Source of the DNA: Notolepis coatsorum
Lineage: Eukaryota > Chordata > Actinopteri > Aulopiformes > Paralepididae
Assembly (NCBI GenBank): GCA_963971535.1
Contig: OZ020599.1
Location: forward strand, 93,073,765-93,137,764
Reading direction: 5' to 3'
DNA length: 64,000 bases
Part shown: positions 44,746-55,135 of the stretch, in pieces
Layout of the letters: each line of letters opens with the position of its first letter
How positions within the stretch are numbered: the stretch's first letter is position 1
The notes under the pieces: generated by a model
What the model saw: only the letters and a program-made list of their open reading frames with translations
Database searches by the model: none
Told to the model about the DNA's origin: nothing
Made by a program: the position numbers and the translations under genes

Positions 44746-45838
44746 GTTTTTTTAAAAAACTTTGGCCATTCCCCTGGCTCTTTTTAGCGTTTATCGCATT
44801 TACTCTGGTCAAGAATGACCGACAGAAACAGGCTGAAGGGGTACAGATTAGGGATGTCCCGATCGCCTTTTTTTGCTTCCGATCCGATCCCGAGCATGTG
44901 ATTTTAAATATCTATCGATCCGATCGTTTCCGATCCGATATTTCACATTAGTAATCAATTTTGACGCATTTGTCAGAAACTGGTGGAGCGAGACAAGCCC
45001 ATCTGTTGCCTATATCCGGGGCGCGAGCGCGGAGGCGTTTGTTATTACATTCACCCTGAGAAATGTGCTTCTGCTTCATATGAGAAATATTAAAAGTTTC
45101 AATATATGTTTGCACATTAGTATACATTCAGTGTTCGACTTACGTAATGGTCCATTCTGGTCTGAAACGCCGACGATCATCCTCAGTCACGTAACGTTAT
45201 CCTCCAAAAGTTAGTCTGAAAACTTCGCCTCCAGCCGGCTGTCCTCCTTGCAAACATTGCAACTGGCTTGACTTTCTATTTTTAAATGCTTAGTTCCAAA
45301 CCTCTGACATTAAGTCTAGCTGCTCAAGTCAGTGGATATTAACCGTGTTTCGGGAGCGACGTGTTGTTGTGGTCGAGCCGCGTGTAGCGTGTAGCGTCTA
45401 AATTAAAGGGGTGTTTGTTGCAACGGTGAAAATTAAAGGGGAATGTGTTTGTTGTGGAAAATTATTCTGCTCTGTGTGACAATAAATACATTAATGATGA
45501 TATATTATATGTAATTTAAAACCAAAACTAAGGCCTCCGTATGAGTTTAAGACGTGGACATGGTCATGTTTGTTGAATAAAAAATTTCTTTTTTTGACTG
45601 CCGATTTTTATTATTATTTTTTCCCGATCCCCGATACTCTGAAAAGCACGTGATCGACGCCGATTCCGATCACGTGATCGGATCGGGACATCCCTAGTAC
45701 AGATGGGGGGGAAGACACTCTGGGAAAGGCACGGCTGCAGTCCGGGATTCGAACTCGCTAAACCCCAGATCCGTGACGAGCACGGTTGTCCCCGGCGCCG
45801 AAATAGCGCTCGAGGTACGTGGTGAGCTACTGGAGCTC
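44746..45838 (-). mobile_element. Second tRNA-headed retroposon, split by a hAT-like element
   Basis: The direct repeat caggtcttcttggttt flanks this block (about 44731-44746 and 45839-45854), as expected for a retroposon TSD. On the minus strand the right end has CCAGTAGCTCACCACGTACC and GAGTTCGAATCCCGG, i.e. A-box and B-box-like elements, and the left end has an A-rich tail. The sequence differs from the 4257-type SINE. Confidence 0.75.
44849..45696. mobile_element. hAT-like element, TAGGGATGTCCCGATC family, complete
   Basis: Ends TAGGGATGTCCCGATCGCC and GATCGGGACATCCCTA are flanked by an exact 8-bp TSD, gtacagat (44841-44848 and 45697-45704). Subterminal CCGATC/GATCGG repeats, no ORF. It is the youngest layer of a LINE-retroposon-hAT nest. 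Confidence 0.93.
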
Positions 45839-46045
45839 CCAGGTCTTCTTGGTTTTAAGTGATTTTATTTTGTCCTGTAGTTCTTGCAGTGTAATTGGGG
45901 AGTATTTTATGGTTGACTCTAGGCTTTGTAGTTTATCTTGTATGTGTTGTTGCTGTTCATTATTTTGTATTGGGCTAAACTAAGAGATTGGAGAAGTGGT
46001 TTACCCATACGTCTTCATTCTGGATGGGTAGCTCCTCGTGGTGTT
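45839..46045 (-). pseudogene. LINE N-terminal RT-linker fragment
   Basis: The minus strand continues the LINE upstream of the retroposon insertion, with acidic, Gln-rich linker sequence and a WVNHFSN-like segment before the RT. It stops at the CT-rich tract. Confidence 0.6.
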
Positions 46046-46887
46046 GTATATTTCTCTCTCTCTCTCCCTCTCTCTCTGTCCCTCTCTCTCTATCCCTCTC
46101 TCTGTCCCTCTTACTCTCTCCCTCTTACTCTCTCACTCTCTCTCTCCCCCTCTCTCTCCCCCTCTTTCTGTCCCTCTTACTTTCTCTCTTTCCCTCTCTC
46201 TCTGTCCCTCTCTTACCCTCGCTCTCTTTCACTCTCTCTGTCCCTCTCTCTCTCTGTCCCTCTCTCTCTCTCTCCCTCTCTGTCCCTCTCTCTCTGTCCC
46301 TCTCTGTGTCCCTCTCTCCCTCTCTGTCCCTCTCTCTCTGTCCCTCTCTCACCCTCTCTCTCTCCCTCTCTCTGTGTCCCTCTCTCCCTCTCTGTCCCTC
46401 TCTCTCTCTCCCTCTCTCTGTCTCTCTCTCCCTCTCCCTCTCTGTCCCTCTCTCTCTGTCCCTCTCTCTCTGTCCCTCTCTGTGTCCCTCTGTGCCTCTC
46501 TGTGTCCCTCTCTCTGTCCCTCTCTGTGTCCCTCTCTCCCTCTCTGTCCCTCTCTCTGTGACCCTCTCTCTGTGTCCCTCTCTCTCTGTCCCTCTCTCTC
46601 TGTCCCTCTCTGTGTCCCTCTCTCTGTCCCTCTCTGTGTCCCTCTCTCCCTCTCTGTCCCTCTCTCTCTGTCCCTCTCTGTGTCCCTCTCTCTCTCTGTC
46701 CCTCTCTCTGTCCCTCTCTCTGTGACCCTCTCTGTGTCCCTCTCTCTCTGTCCCTCTCTGTGTCCCTCTCTCTGTCCCTCTCTGTGTCCCTCTCTCCCTC
46801 TCTGTCCCTCTCTCTCTGTCCCTCTCTGTGTCCCTCTCTCTCTCTCTGTCCCTCTCTCTGTGTCCCTCTCTCTCTGTCCCTCTCTTA
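46046..46887. repeat. 840-bp CTCTCTGTCCCT minisatellite
   Basis: Irregular units CCCTCTCTCTGT and GTGTCCCTCTCT. Leu-Ser-Pro-Val ORFs in all three plus frames and their minus-strand partners are translations of the repeat. Confidence 0.97.
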
Positions 46888-47679
46888 AGGCCTCTGCATG
46901 CTACAGCAAATTCAAAGCAACTTCAACACAACATCGGCGCGATTTCAGCGCGCTTGTTGCAGACAGTCTTGTAGACTGTGTTGCGAGGGCGTTGCGTACC
47001 TGTGTCCAAAATCTAATCTAAAGACCCGTTGCGTTGGTATTGCGTAGCAGTGATTGGTTGGTAGTGAATGGGGGCGGGGCTGTCTGTCACTTCTAGTGTT
47101 CCTGGCTCGAGACCAAAGGAAAACTTTCTGACAGGAGCTCGAGACCAAAAGAAAACTTTCTGACAGGAGCTCGATAGCTAGTGTATTGTTTCATTACACT
47201 TGTTTAATTGTTTGTTTAAAATGAATCAAATGCAGGAACGTATTGCAGAGGAGGTCCGAAAGTACCAACATTTATATAATAGCGGGTCTAAAGACTACAA
47301 GGATAGCATTATGACGATGAATTCGTGGAAGGAGATTGGGGAAACAATGGGGATGGACTGGGTTGATGTGGCGATATAACTATATTACACTATATACAAG
47401 AACACAAGCGAAAACAAACATAAACAGGGCTATTATTATACTAACGATGTATGGTTGAGAAGGGAAATCCGTTTGTAATTGCTAGAGTGCGCACCTTCGG
47501 CTGCCCAAAGTATTCAGGCGGGCTGGGCGCGCTCGAGCCGCACATCCGGGGTACATTTTGTTGCATCATAGGCTGCGCGTTGATTTTGCAGAAGCATAAA
47601 GGTAATGTGTCTGCAACACCGTTGCTTTGTCGATGTTGTGTTGAAGTTGCTTTGAAGTTTCTGTAGCATGCAGAGGCCT
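46888..47679 (+). mobile_element. PIF/Harbinger-like element with a MADF-domain ORF
   Basis: Long TIRs AGGCCTCTGCATGCTACAG (left) and the complement at the right extend about 50 bp with small differences, flanked by TTA (46885-46887 and 47680-47682). The TWA-type TSD and the MADF ORF both fit PIF/Harbinger. No DDE transposase is present, so it is non-autonomous. It is inserted in the CTCTCT microsatellite. Confidence 0.88.
47221..47379 (+). CDS. Short MADF/Myb-like protein, first exon or truncated ORF
   Basis: This 52-codon ORF has an ATG at 47221. Residues 7-41 read RIAEEVRKYQHLYN, then SKDYKDS and NSWKEIGE. This is the first part of a MADF domain (helix, LYN-S-S-x-x-Y-K-D, W-K-E-I). Harbinger transposons normally encode such a Myb/MADF-type DNA-binding protein beside the nuclease, helping the transposase reach DNA. 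The ORF stops at TAA after VDVAI, mid-domain. Either it is truncated, or an exon ended near the GGGTTGATG donor-like site. A functional product is unlikely. Confidence 0.7.
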   Translation: MNQMQERIAEEVRKYQHLYNSGSKDYKDSIMTMNSWKEIGETMGMDWVDVAI

Positions 47680-47880
47680 TTACTCTCTCTCAGGGACCGA
47701 AACTAGAGAGCGCCACCCGCTATTTGCGCTCAGTTTTTACGTTTGGCGCCTCCCACTGAGACGTCTGAGCGCCGTGTGGCGGGCAATCAAATAGTCATGT
47801 GAAAACCGAAAATCATGATCCAATTCTTTAGCGGAGTTCTCACTCGCTGTCTCAGCACAGACATGAAGCGCGCACCGCGC

Positions 47881-47881
<1 letters not shown>

Positions 47882-47934
<53 letters not shown>

Positions 47935-47947
47935 CCCCCCCCCCCCA
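47882..47947 (+). repeat. (CTG)n microsatellite followed by a C run
   Basis: About 17 uninterrupted CTG units, then about 15 C. The poly-Ala/Pro reading of the overlapping ORF is a by-product of the repeat. Confidence 0.95.
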
Positions 47948-48256
47948 CCTGTTTCTGTATGCCTGCATGTAAACAGAGGCTATTGCCTCCGAGTCACCGT
48001 GACGTTAGTTAGCACTGCTGCTGCTGCTCCTACCCCTGTATGCCTGCATGTAAACAGAGGCTATTTCCTCCGAGTCACCGTGACGTTAGTTAGCACTGCT
48101 GCTGCTGCTCCTACCCCTGTATGCCTGCATGTAAACGGAGGCTATTGCCTCCGAGTCACCGTGACGTTAGTTAGCACTGCTGCTGCTGCTGCTCCTACCC
48201 CTGTATGCCTGCATGTAAACAGAGGCTATTGCCTCCGAGTCACCGTGACGTTAGTC
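47948..48256 (+). repeat. ~82-bp minisatellite, about 4 copies
   Basis: Units run CTGTATGCCTGCATGTAAAC...GAGTCACCGTGACGTTAGTT...CTGCTGCTGCTCCTACCC. Unit lengths vary by the number of CTG triplets. Confidence 0.92.
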
Positions 48257-48956
48257 TAGTCAGTGTGGGACCTTCGTGAGATAACGTTAGCTACCGTTAC
48301 AAAATGACCCAGTCAACTATTCACTTAGTTTAATACATGAGGCATTGTGTAACGTTATCCAGCCGGCTAGTTACTGATAGCTCCAGACATCAACAAATCC
48401 TCCAGCAATAGTCCAGTGCATAATACCTCCGTTGGCTAGGTAACTAGTCACTACGAAATGTCGCAGTAAACTAAATAGTTCACTGAGGCGTACATCCAGC
48501 AGTAGCTACAGATAGCTCCTGGCATCAATGTCCTACAACAACAACATGCGTATTCGAGTCCCTGGTTTACATCGCATGAGTGAGGGCTGCTGAATAGGGA
48601 CCAGCTGTAGCTCAGGAGAATCCTTTTGCATGCTGAATGTAGCGTTTAGGGTCCAGCTGCACCCCCGGAGAATCCTTGCTGGAGCTGGAGGCCACTCGAG
48701 TATACACACAGACAGTGGAGCTGTTTGCAGACAGCGAGGTGGCGATGTCTCGCAGATAACACAATCACAAGTATGATTAGATAATATATATATTTTATTT
48801 AAAAAAAATGTATATAAAATAATAATAAAAAAAAATGTATAAAAAAAAAGTTGGCAGGTAAGAAATATGCTTGGCGGGTAGATTCTTCCCATCTACCCGC
48901 CACTGGCCGGTGAGTCAAAAAGTTAATTTTGCTCCCTGCTCTCTCTCTCGCACTTG

Positions 48957-49107
48957 TCCTAATATACTAACCTACACTGTAGCACTCAACACTTTGATCA
49001 ACGTTGTTACTCAGCTGATAGAGTTGTACCCCTCCTGCTGTCTTGTTGTACAAAAGTTGTAAGTCGCTTTGGATAAAAGCGTCGGCTAAATGACAAAATG
49101 TAAATGT
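48957..49107 (+). mobile_element. L2-like 3' tail fragment
   Basis: Same tail as 13072-13262: TACTCAGCTGATAGAGTTG then GTCGCTTTGGATAAAAGCG and GGCTAAATGACAAAATGTAA. Confidence 0.65.
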
Positions 49108-49404
49108 GTCTCACCTAACAATCCCCAGTCATGTTCCCCAGTCCAACCCTCCCCATTCACCTTATTATGTCTCACCTGACACCATCCCTCTCCCCTCCCG
49201 GAGACAGACATCTCACACCTTCGGCCCTATCCAGCCCCCCCAACCCACATTTCCCCTCCCCCTTCTCCTAACTAGAACCCCCCTCCTTGATATGCCTGAT
49301 ACAAGCCCTCCCCCCTCATAGAACCACCCTACAATCCCGACCTGGGCCAAGCCTACCCAGAATTCCCCTCGCTCTCACCTGGGGGACACATCAGCTGGTG
49401 TCCC
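49108..49404. other. C-rich sequence, no gene
   Basis: Pyrimidine-rich, CCC/CTCCC-dense DNA. Overlapping short ORFs have no recognisable domain. Confidence 0.5.
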
Positions 49405-49413
49405 GGTTGGGTC

Positions 49414-49734
49414 GCGTGTATGCTTTACCCAACGCAGTTGTGTTTCCGCGTGCGAGTTTTGCGCTCTGATTGGCCAGGTCATGTGACATGTGCGCCAATC
49501 GTGGGACAGCAAGTTCTGCGCCTATTTCCGGGTCTAACAGCCTGCAAACTACCTGGCGTTCTATCGCCATGCTCTAAGACAAACTCTAACCATAACTAAC
49601 TTCGAAAGAGCGCCTAAGCTTAACCAGTGTAGACACTTGCGGTCCCACGATTGGGCGTACATGTCACATGACTAGAAATGACCTGGCCAATCAGAGACGC
49701 GGAAACACAATTGCGTTGGGTAAAGCATTCACGC
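49414..49734. mobile_element. Short Mutator-like MITE, nearly palindromic
   Basis: TIRs of more than 100 bp (GCGTGTATGCTTTACCCAAC... and complement) leave only about 100 bp unique. An exact 9-bp TSD, ggttgggtc, is at 49405-49413 and 49735-49743. The first bases GCGTGTA and the CTAACC repeat interior relate it to 2092-2776. Confidence 0.88.
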
Positions 49735-49743
49735 GGTTGGGTC

Positions 49744-50460
49744 ATCCAGCTATATTACTCTGACGAATAAACCTTCGACATCTTCGACTACCTACATCAT
49801 TGATCGGGTTGATTTCCCTCACACTGTCCTAGCGAGTTAGTCCATGTCCTTTGTATGTCCAAATGTAAGACTATTCTTAGCCTTTCCCTCTACCTTCAAC
49901 TACCGTCTTTTTTGTGAGACTCGGTGGGACGCTTTTATGTTTTGTCATGCTACACTTTTTTGACAAACGACGCTCGACGGAGATCATTGTGCCGCGCGTG
50001 ACGTAGTAGTATTTATACTTTGGCGAAGGTTCCTGGTCGTCTCCACGGTAACGAGATACAGAGCTCCTGACTTGTCCGTTTGCCCGGCCGAGCTGTGCCG
50101 TCTGTCTGTGATTGAATGGGGTGAGGCGTATTTTGTAAAGCGCTTTGGATAAATGTGCTACATTATAAATGCAGTCCATTTGTTTGGGATCACTGGACAA
50201 AAAGTACAAGAGATACCAGCATACCGGTAAACCATTTCTCTTCATTCGAGAGACGTAACATGTTTTTGTGTCCATAAATGCAGAAAATCAAGGGTTTGCT
50301 TTGATTTGATTTCTGACATGTTGCATAATGCTTCCTGGTATTGGATTTAATTAATTTAATTAATTAATTTTAATATTTGGGTGAAAACTGATACAAATAA
50401 CCATGCTTTAGCTGGGCTCAGTGCATCCCTATTTGAATTGATAAAATTATGTTTTGAGTG
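49744..50460. other. No gene recognised
   Basis: The 132-aa minus-strand ORF at 49877-50275 has no domain I can identify and overlaps a GCGCTTTGGATAAATGTGCTAC segment (50140-50160) that looks like another retroposon tail. Confidence 0.4.
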
Positions 50461-51075
50461 CTTTGTGAACCCTGACCCCCGGCTGGGCTTTGTGAACCCT
50501 GACCCCCGGCTGGGCTTTGTGAACCCTGACCCCCGGCTGGGCTTTGTGAACCCTGACCCCCGGCTGGGCTTTGTGAACCCTGACCCCCGGCTGGGCTTTC
50601 TGAACCCTGACCCCCGGGTGGGCTTTGTGAACCCTGACCCCCGGGTGGGCTTTGTGAACCCTGACCTCCGGGTGGGCTTTGTGAACCCTGACCCCCGGTG
50701 GGCTTTGTGAACCCTGACCCCCGGGTGGGCTTTGTGAACCCTGACCCCCGGCTGGGCTTTGTGAACCCTGACCTCCGGGTGGGCTTTGTGAACCCTGACC
50801 CCCGGGTGGGCTTTGTGAACCCTGACCCCCGGGTGGGCTTTGTGAACCCTGACCCCCGGGTGGGCTTTGTGAACCCTGACCCCCGGGTGGGCTTTGTGAA
50901 CCCTGACCCCCGGCTGGGCTTTGTGAACCCTGACCTCCGGGTGGGCTTTGTGAACCCTAACCCCCGGTGGGCTTTGTGAACCCTGACCCCCGGCTGGGCT
51001 TTGTGAACCCTGACCCCCGGGTGGGCTTTGTGAACCCTGACCCCTGGGTGGGCTTTGTGAACCCTGACCTCCGGG
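50461..51075 (+). repeat. 27-bp minisatellite, about 22 copies
   Basis: Unit TTTGTGAACCCTGACCCCCGG plus (G/C)TGGGC. Variants differ at one C/G and by occasional deletion of one base. Because 27 is divisible by three the repeat stays open as a nonapeptide-repeat ORF (FVNPDPRLG), which I do not consider a gene. Confidence 0.95.
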
Positions 51076-51328
51076 GTCGTTGCACAGGGATCATATAACC
51101 TTTTATACTTCAGTAAAGGAGGGTTGCAGGGCTTTCACTCCACAGCAGCCATAGTTCTAATGAAATTATTGGTGCACATTTAAACTGAGAAGGCATACTG
51201 AAAAGTTTCATCCCAGGGTAGTTGATAGATGCCTGCGTGTGTGCGTGCATATGCGTGGTGATTATGGTGGAGTCCCTTCATGCATCTTGCAAATTATAAC
51301 ACTTTTTTCTTTTTCTTTTTACAGCTAC

Positions 51329-52822
51329 TGTTTTATATATACTGTTTTTTTGTAATAACTAGAAAGTAATGGTATTTATTCAACAACAGGTGATTGTATA
51401 GATTAGTATTAGTATCATTAATTGACAACTAAGCTCAATGAGTTCACCCACGGAATGGTTGTTGGTACATTGGTTCCACACGGACGTTAAATGTTGTTGC
51501 GCACTTCCTATCCAGCAGGCTCCGGTTCAGTTAGCTCCTAGCAGAGGATCTGTTGTGATTTTGAATGCAAAATAAATATTCAACATTCTCTTTTGAGACT
51601 CCGCCTTAGACTCTTATCATTTGGCACTAAAAGCTAAACATTGTCACCGGTATGGCTGTCTGCATTATGTCATTAATTGTGTGCGAGAGTTCGATCAGTT
51701 AGCCACATTAGCGTGAGCTAGCTTAGCCACTAGCTATCGCGAGCTAGATGGAAATACAAACAATGTAAGTTAACACTTTGAGCGCCACGCCGGGTTTTCC
51801 TTTTTACCCGCTGAATGCCACCATCGGCGCCAATGTTAACGTTAATATCGCCTAATCTATGTTTTAAATTATGGCTATGTGTCTAATCTGCCCATCGCAT
51901 TATCAAAGACTATTTTCCAGTCAGTGCTGTCAAGGCAGATTGGTTTTTTATCGCGTCATTTCCGTTTCAGAGCATTTAGAAAAGCCCCCGTTTTGAAATA
52001 AAAAACAGCCCATTCTGGGGCATTCTATGAAAATCGTCTTTTACTGGAATATTCCACAACGTTGATATTCGTCTGCCTTTTTATGAATCGTTTTCAAATA
52101 AACGCTAGATGATCAATATTATACGTGCACGCAAGCACATTACGGCCGCGCACTGATAATCGCTCCGTTGATTTCCTCACAGACTTTTACAGTGAAACCG
52201 AAAGAAGACATTTCACAAAACAGCTTATAACTTCATCAAACTTACTCCGATTATCCTACCACTGATAACATAGAGTCCTTACCTGACATCAGATGGTATC
52301 CAACTGGTATATTCCAATTCCTGATCACCATTCGAAAAAATCGATACATGTATGGATCCAACGCGACACTGTAGATCTCCATGATCCGCGGGGTTCTGAG
52401 GCTCCAGAATGAACTGTGGTAACCCCGGCTGGATCAGTGAACTGGAAAATGTGGAGTACCGGATTTTTTTTCCCCATTTCATTTTCATTGAGTCCATTCC
52501 AAAATCACTTATGTCATCTGGGAGACGACAGGGGGCGCTTTTTTCCACAGTGATCACCGGCGCAGCTCGGCTATACTCGGGTAGGCTCGGGTGATGCAAT
52601 AATTTTTCAGATCGCAAAAAAATTATAATAATAATAATTCCGAGAAATCTCGTGAGTGGCACGCAACCACCTATAAAAAAAACCGAGAAATCTCGTGAGT
52701 GGCACTGAAAGAGTTAAAAAGAATTACAAATACTTATATTTTGCCACAAATATCGGTATCGGCCGATTGTGTTAGTTGAACAATCGGTATCGGTGGCCAA
52801 TTTTCATATCGGTGCATCCCTA
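51329..52822. mobile_element. hAT-like relic related to 32019-33086, split by a piggyBac-like MITE
   Basis: 51329-51690 matches 32178-32580 (TACTGTTTTATATATACTGT, AGAAAGTAATGGTATTTATT, TCATTTGGCACTAAAAGCTA). The right end reads ATCGGTGCATCCCTA at 52822, a different terminus from 33086, and the left terminus is missing. Confidence 0.65.
51774..52713. mobile_element. piggyBac-like MITE
   Basis: Flanking TTAA (51770-51773 and 52714-52717) with TIRs CACTTTGAGCGCCAC and complement of CTCTTTCAGTGCCAC. TTAA duplication and C-x-C-T-T-T termini are hallmarks of piggyBac. The 127-aa minus-strand ORF at 52279-52662 covers much of the right half. It contains ADHGDLQCRVGSIHVSIFSN, which I do not recognise, and it does not contain a piggyBac DDD transposase core. 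Confidence 0.85.
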
Positions 52823-53570
52823 CTGTATTGCTAATCAATAATAGTAATCGGCGTCCCCCGCCGCCCCCATTTCATCCATAGATGCTCTGTAATAGTCCGG
52901 ATGCTACGCAGTTTGTTTTATTTCATTCATATATATACAGCAGAAATGGCTTTTGATATAACGTGACTAGCCTTTAGCCTATTATCTAGCTCCCCAGAAA
53001 AAAGACTAGGCGAAAACTGCGATAAACCTTATATTCACGGCGCTATAAAATGACAACCAACCGATGGATTTTTATTTTCTTTAAGCCATTATGAAGGCAC
53101 GGTTTATGCACTCAAGTGACAATGAGAATGGACAGATAGCAATACTATAAAGTATATATATAGCTGTTAGAAAGTACATCGGCTTGTTGACAAAGCGTTG
53201 TCCTCCAGCCATATATTACACTGCAAGCCGTGGTCGTCAATGTGTTAAAGCGGCACTTCACCAAAAAAATTCAAACAACGCTGATTTATTTTGCATATAA
53301 TCTCATACATCCAAAAACTCCATGTGCACATTCATTTAGTTTGACAGTTATTGAGAGTAAATGAGTTTGAATAGGCCCACCAGTGATGTCATCAAGGACA
53401 TTGATTGTGTTAATTACAGCTTAATGAAATTATGTAGATGAAAAAATAGCAATATCTTGTCTTATCATTTCATTGAGCTGTAATTAACGGCTCTAAGTAG
53501 CTGAGACCGTACTACCCACCGCGGGAGCTAATGTGCATGTCATCACGGTCACTGTTTACATCCCACCGAC
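52823..53570. other. No gene recognised
   Basis: AT-rich DNA. The block at 53248-53290 (GCACTTCACCAAAAAAATTC, TGATTTATTTTGCAT) matches 41933-41975, so part of it is dispersed repeat. Confidence 0.45.
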
Positions 53571-53720
53571 TAGTGTTGTCACGATACTGGAATTTCGAAC
53601 TTCGATACGATACCTTGAAAAGTATCGATATTCGATACCATTTTCTATACCACGTGGAAAAAGGTTCAATCTTAAAATGTAAAAAAAAAAGATAAATATA
53701 TACCGGTATATATATTTTTT
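53571..53720 (+). mobile_element. hAT-like left-end fragment, TAGTGTTGTCACGATACTGG
   Basis: The terminus is followed by TTCGATACGATACC and TATCGATATTCGATACC repeats. No matching right end was found in the window. Confidence 0.5.
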
Positions 53721-53902
53721 TAAATACATTTTTTTTGTTGCTGGTTGATTCTCCTCAGCTTCTCTCTGGTACTATAAGAGAAGATAAATATAACACTTTT
53801 AAAACCCTTTGTTTATCTTTAGATCACACATAAAAATAACTAAATGATATAATCTTAGAAATTAAGTAAAGTTAATAGTACTGCGTGTTAAGCATAACAG
53901 AT

Positions 53903-54047
53903 TGATTGATTGCTAATTGTATTAACAGATTGCAGAATGGGTACAGTACAGCTCAATACACACAATTGTTAAGGGGATGCAGACCAGAGAAAGACTTTTG
54001 TCTTGTTTACATCAGGGTCCCCCATTTTCAATTCATCATAACATATG
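53903..54047 (-). repeat. (TCAA)-tail type repeat, minus strand
   Basis: Complement of 6826-6966 (GCAGAATGGGTACAGTACAG ... CAGGGTCCCCCATTTTCAAT). Confidence 0.7.
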
Positions 54048-54269
54048 ACTTTTTTTTAATCAAATTAAATGTATTACCTTTTTTTAACTGCAAAGTAAAA
54101 CTGTCAACATGTTTTATCTAATAAAATAAAGTTCAGTCTGTTCATCTCACTTCAATCATTTTAATTGACTCAGGAAGATAACAGGCTTCTAGCAGCAAGC
54201 CGTGGGGGGGGGGGGGGGGGGGGGCCTCACAGAGCAAACTGAATTTGTTGCTCGACAGGTTTGACCAGT

Positions 54270-54467
54270 ATAGATGTAGCAGTACTGTCTATCTGTATGT
54301 CATGTATGTCATATATGTTATGATGAATTGAAAATGGGGGACCCTGATGTAAACAAGACGAAAGTCTTTCTCTGGTCTGCATCCCCTTAACAATTGTATG
54401 TATTGAGCTGTACTGTACTGTACCCATTCTGCAATCTGTTAATAAACTTTTCAATCAATCAATCAAT
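54270..54467 (+). repeat. (TCAA)-tail type repeat with upstream part
   Basis: Contains AGATGTAGCAGTACTG, GAATTGAAAATGGGGGACCC and ends AATAAACTTTTCAATCAATC. It is preceded by a 21-base G run (54204-54224). Confidence 0.72.
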
Positions 54468-54639
54468 GAGCCACCCCTCCCCCCACCCATCAGCACCGAT
54501 GTCCTCCTCCCCCGCCCCACAAGCACCCCACTCCAGACAGCAACAGAAGCCTGTTCTCACCCCCCCCCCCCCCTACCTGCCAGCATCAACCCCACCCACG
54601 CCCCCAGTGTACTACCCCCCAGGAGGCGACATCATGCTC

Positions 54640-54995
54640 ACGGCGATGCATCGGGACCACAGCCTGCCAGCCTGGTGGCCTGGTGAACAAGCAGGCAACC
54701 CCCCCCAAGGAACCGTGCTGTCACCTTCCTGTTCATCCTCTCTACACCTCTGACTTCAGCCACAACTCAAGCACGTGCCACCTACAGAAGTTCCCAGATG
54801 ACTCCTCCATCGCCAGTTACATCACGGATGACAACATGGACGAGTACAGAGCCCTGGTGGAGAGCTTCGTAGGGTGGTGTGACAGCAACCACCTCCAACT
54901 CGACACCAGCCACATCGAGGAGGAGGCCCACAGGTTCCTGCAGACTGGACTGGTCAGACAACACAGAGGCCCTCTACAGGAAGGGACCGGTATAT
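54640..54995 (+). pseudogene. Rex/CR1-like LINE RT fragment
   Basis: Short RT piece in shifting frames: NPPQGTVLSP (motif B-like), LYTSDFSHNSSTCHLQKFPD with DDSSI (catalytic motif C, first residue F/P region altered to FPDD), ALVESFVGWCDSNHLQL and RLDWSDNTEALYRKG. At least two frameshifts. It belongs to the same broad LINE group as 28310-31662 but a different lineage. Confidence 0.75.
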
Positions 54996-55135
54996 CATGC
55001 AACCCTAGTTTCCTACCCTGATGTTGTTTTTGACGCAAAGCACCTCATAGACGAGCAATGTCACTCAACTCACTCACGGTTAGCCCTACTGGATAAACTC
55101 CTAACAAGAGGTCAGGTCCTCTCCATGCTGACCCT

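Larger units (their letters stand above)
42238..46045 (-). mobile_element. Fish non-LTR retrotransposon with nested SINEs, 5'-truncated
   Basis: On the minus strand RT and C-terminal coding fragments run from about 46045 down to a 3' end at 42238 (CCCATGTCAATAAAGCCCAT). It is interrupted by a SINE (43258-43726) and by a second retroposon plus hAT-like element (44746-45838). The upstream boundary abuts a CT-rich microsatellite. Its 3' 530 bp are repeated at 55208-55745. I cannot assign the clade with confidence (I/Nimb or Tx1-like are candidates). Confidence 0.85.
47691..48938. mobile_element. hAT-like element, CAGGGACCGAAACTAG / CAGGGAGCAAAATTAAC termini
   Basis: Ends CAGGGACCGAAACTAG and GTTAATTTTGCTCCCTG-like text are inverted. 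The flanks ctctctct (47683-47690 and 48939-48946) match, although low complexity weakens the TSD. The interior has a CTG tract, an ~82-bp minisatellite and a block (48240-48780) homologous in reverse to 23560-24150. Confidence 0.75.

Noticed and set aside
45938..47021. 207-327 aa plus-strand ORFs over 46.0-47.0 kb
   Set aside because: Translations of the CTCTCTGTCCCT minisatellite, open in all three frames.
47815..48259. Poly-Ala/Pro protein over the CTG tract and following repeats
   Set aside because: It arises from (CTG)n, a C run and an 82-bp minisatellite inside a DNA transposon.
50381..50979. Protein with FVNPDPRLG nonapeptide repeats
   Set aside because: The 27-bp DNA repeat is divisible by three and lacks stops. 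There is no promoter, signal or flanking coding sequence, and the frame breaks where a unit loses a base.
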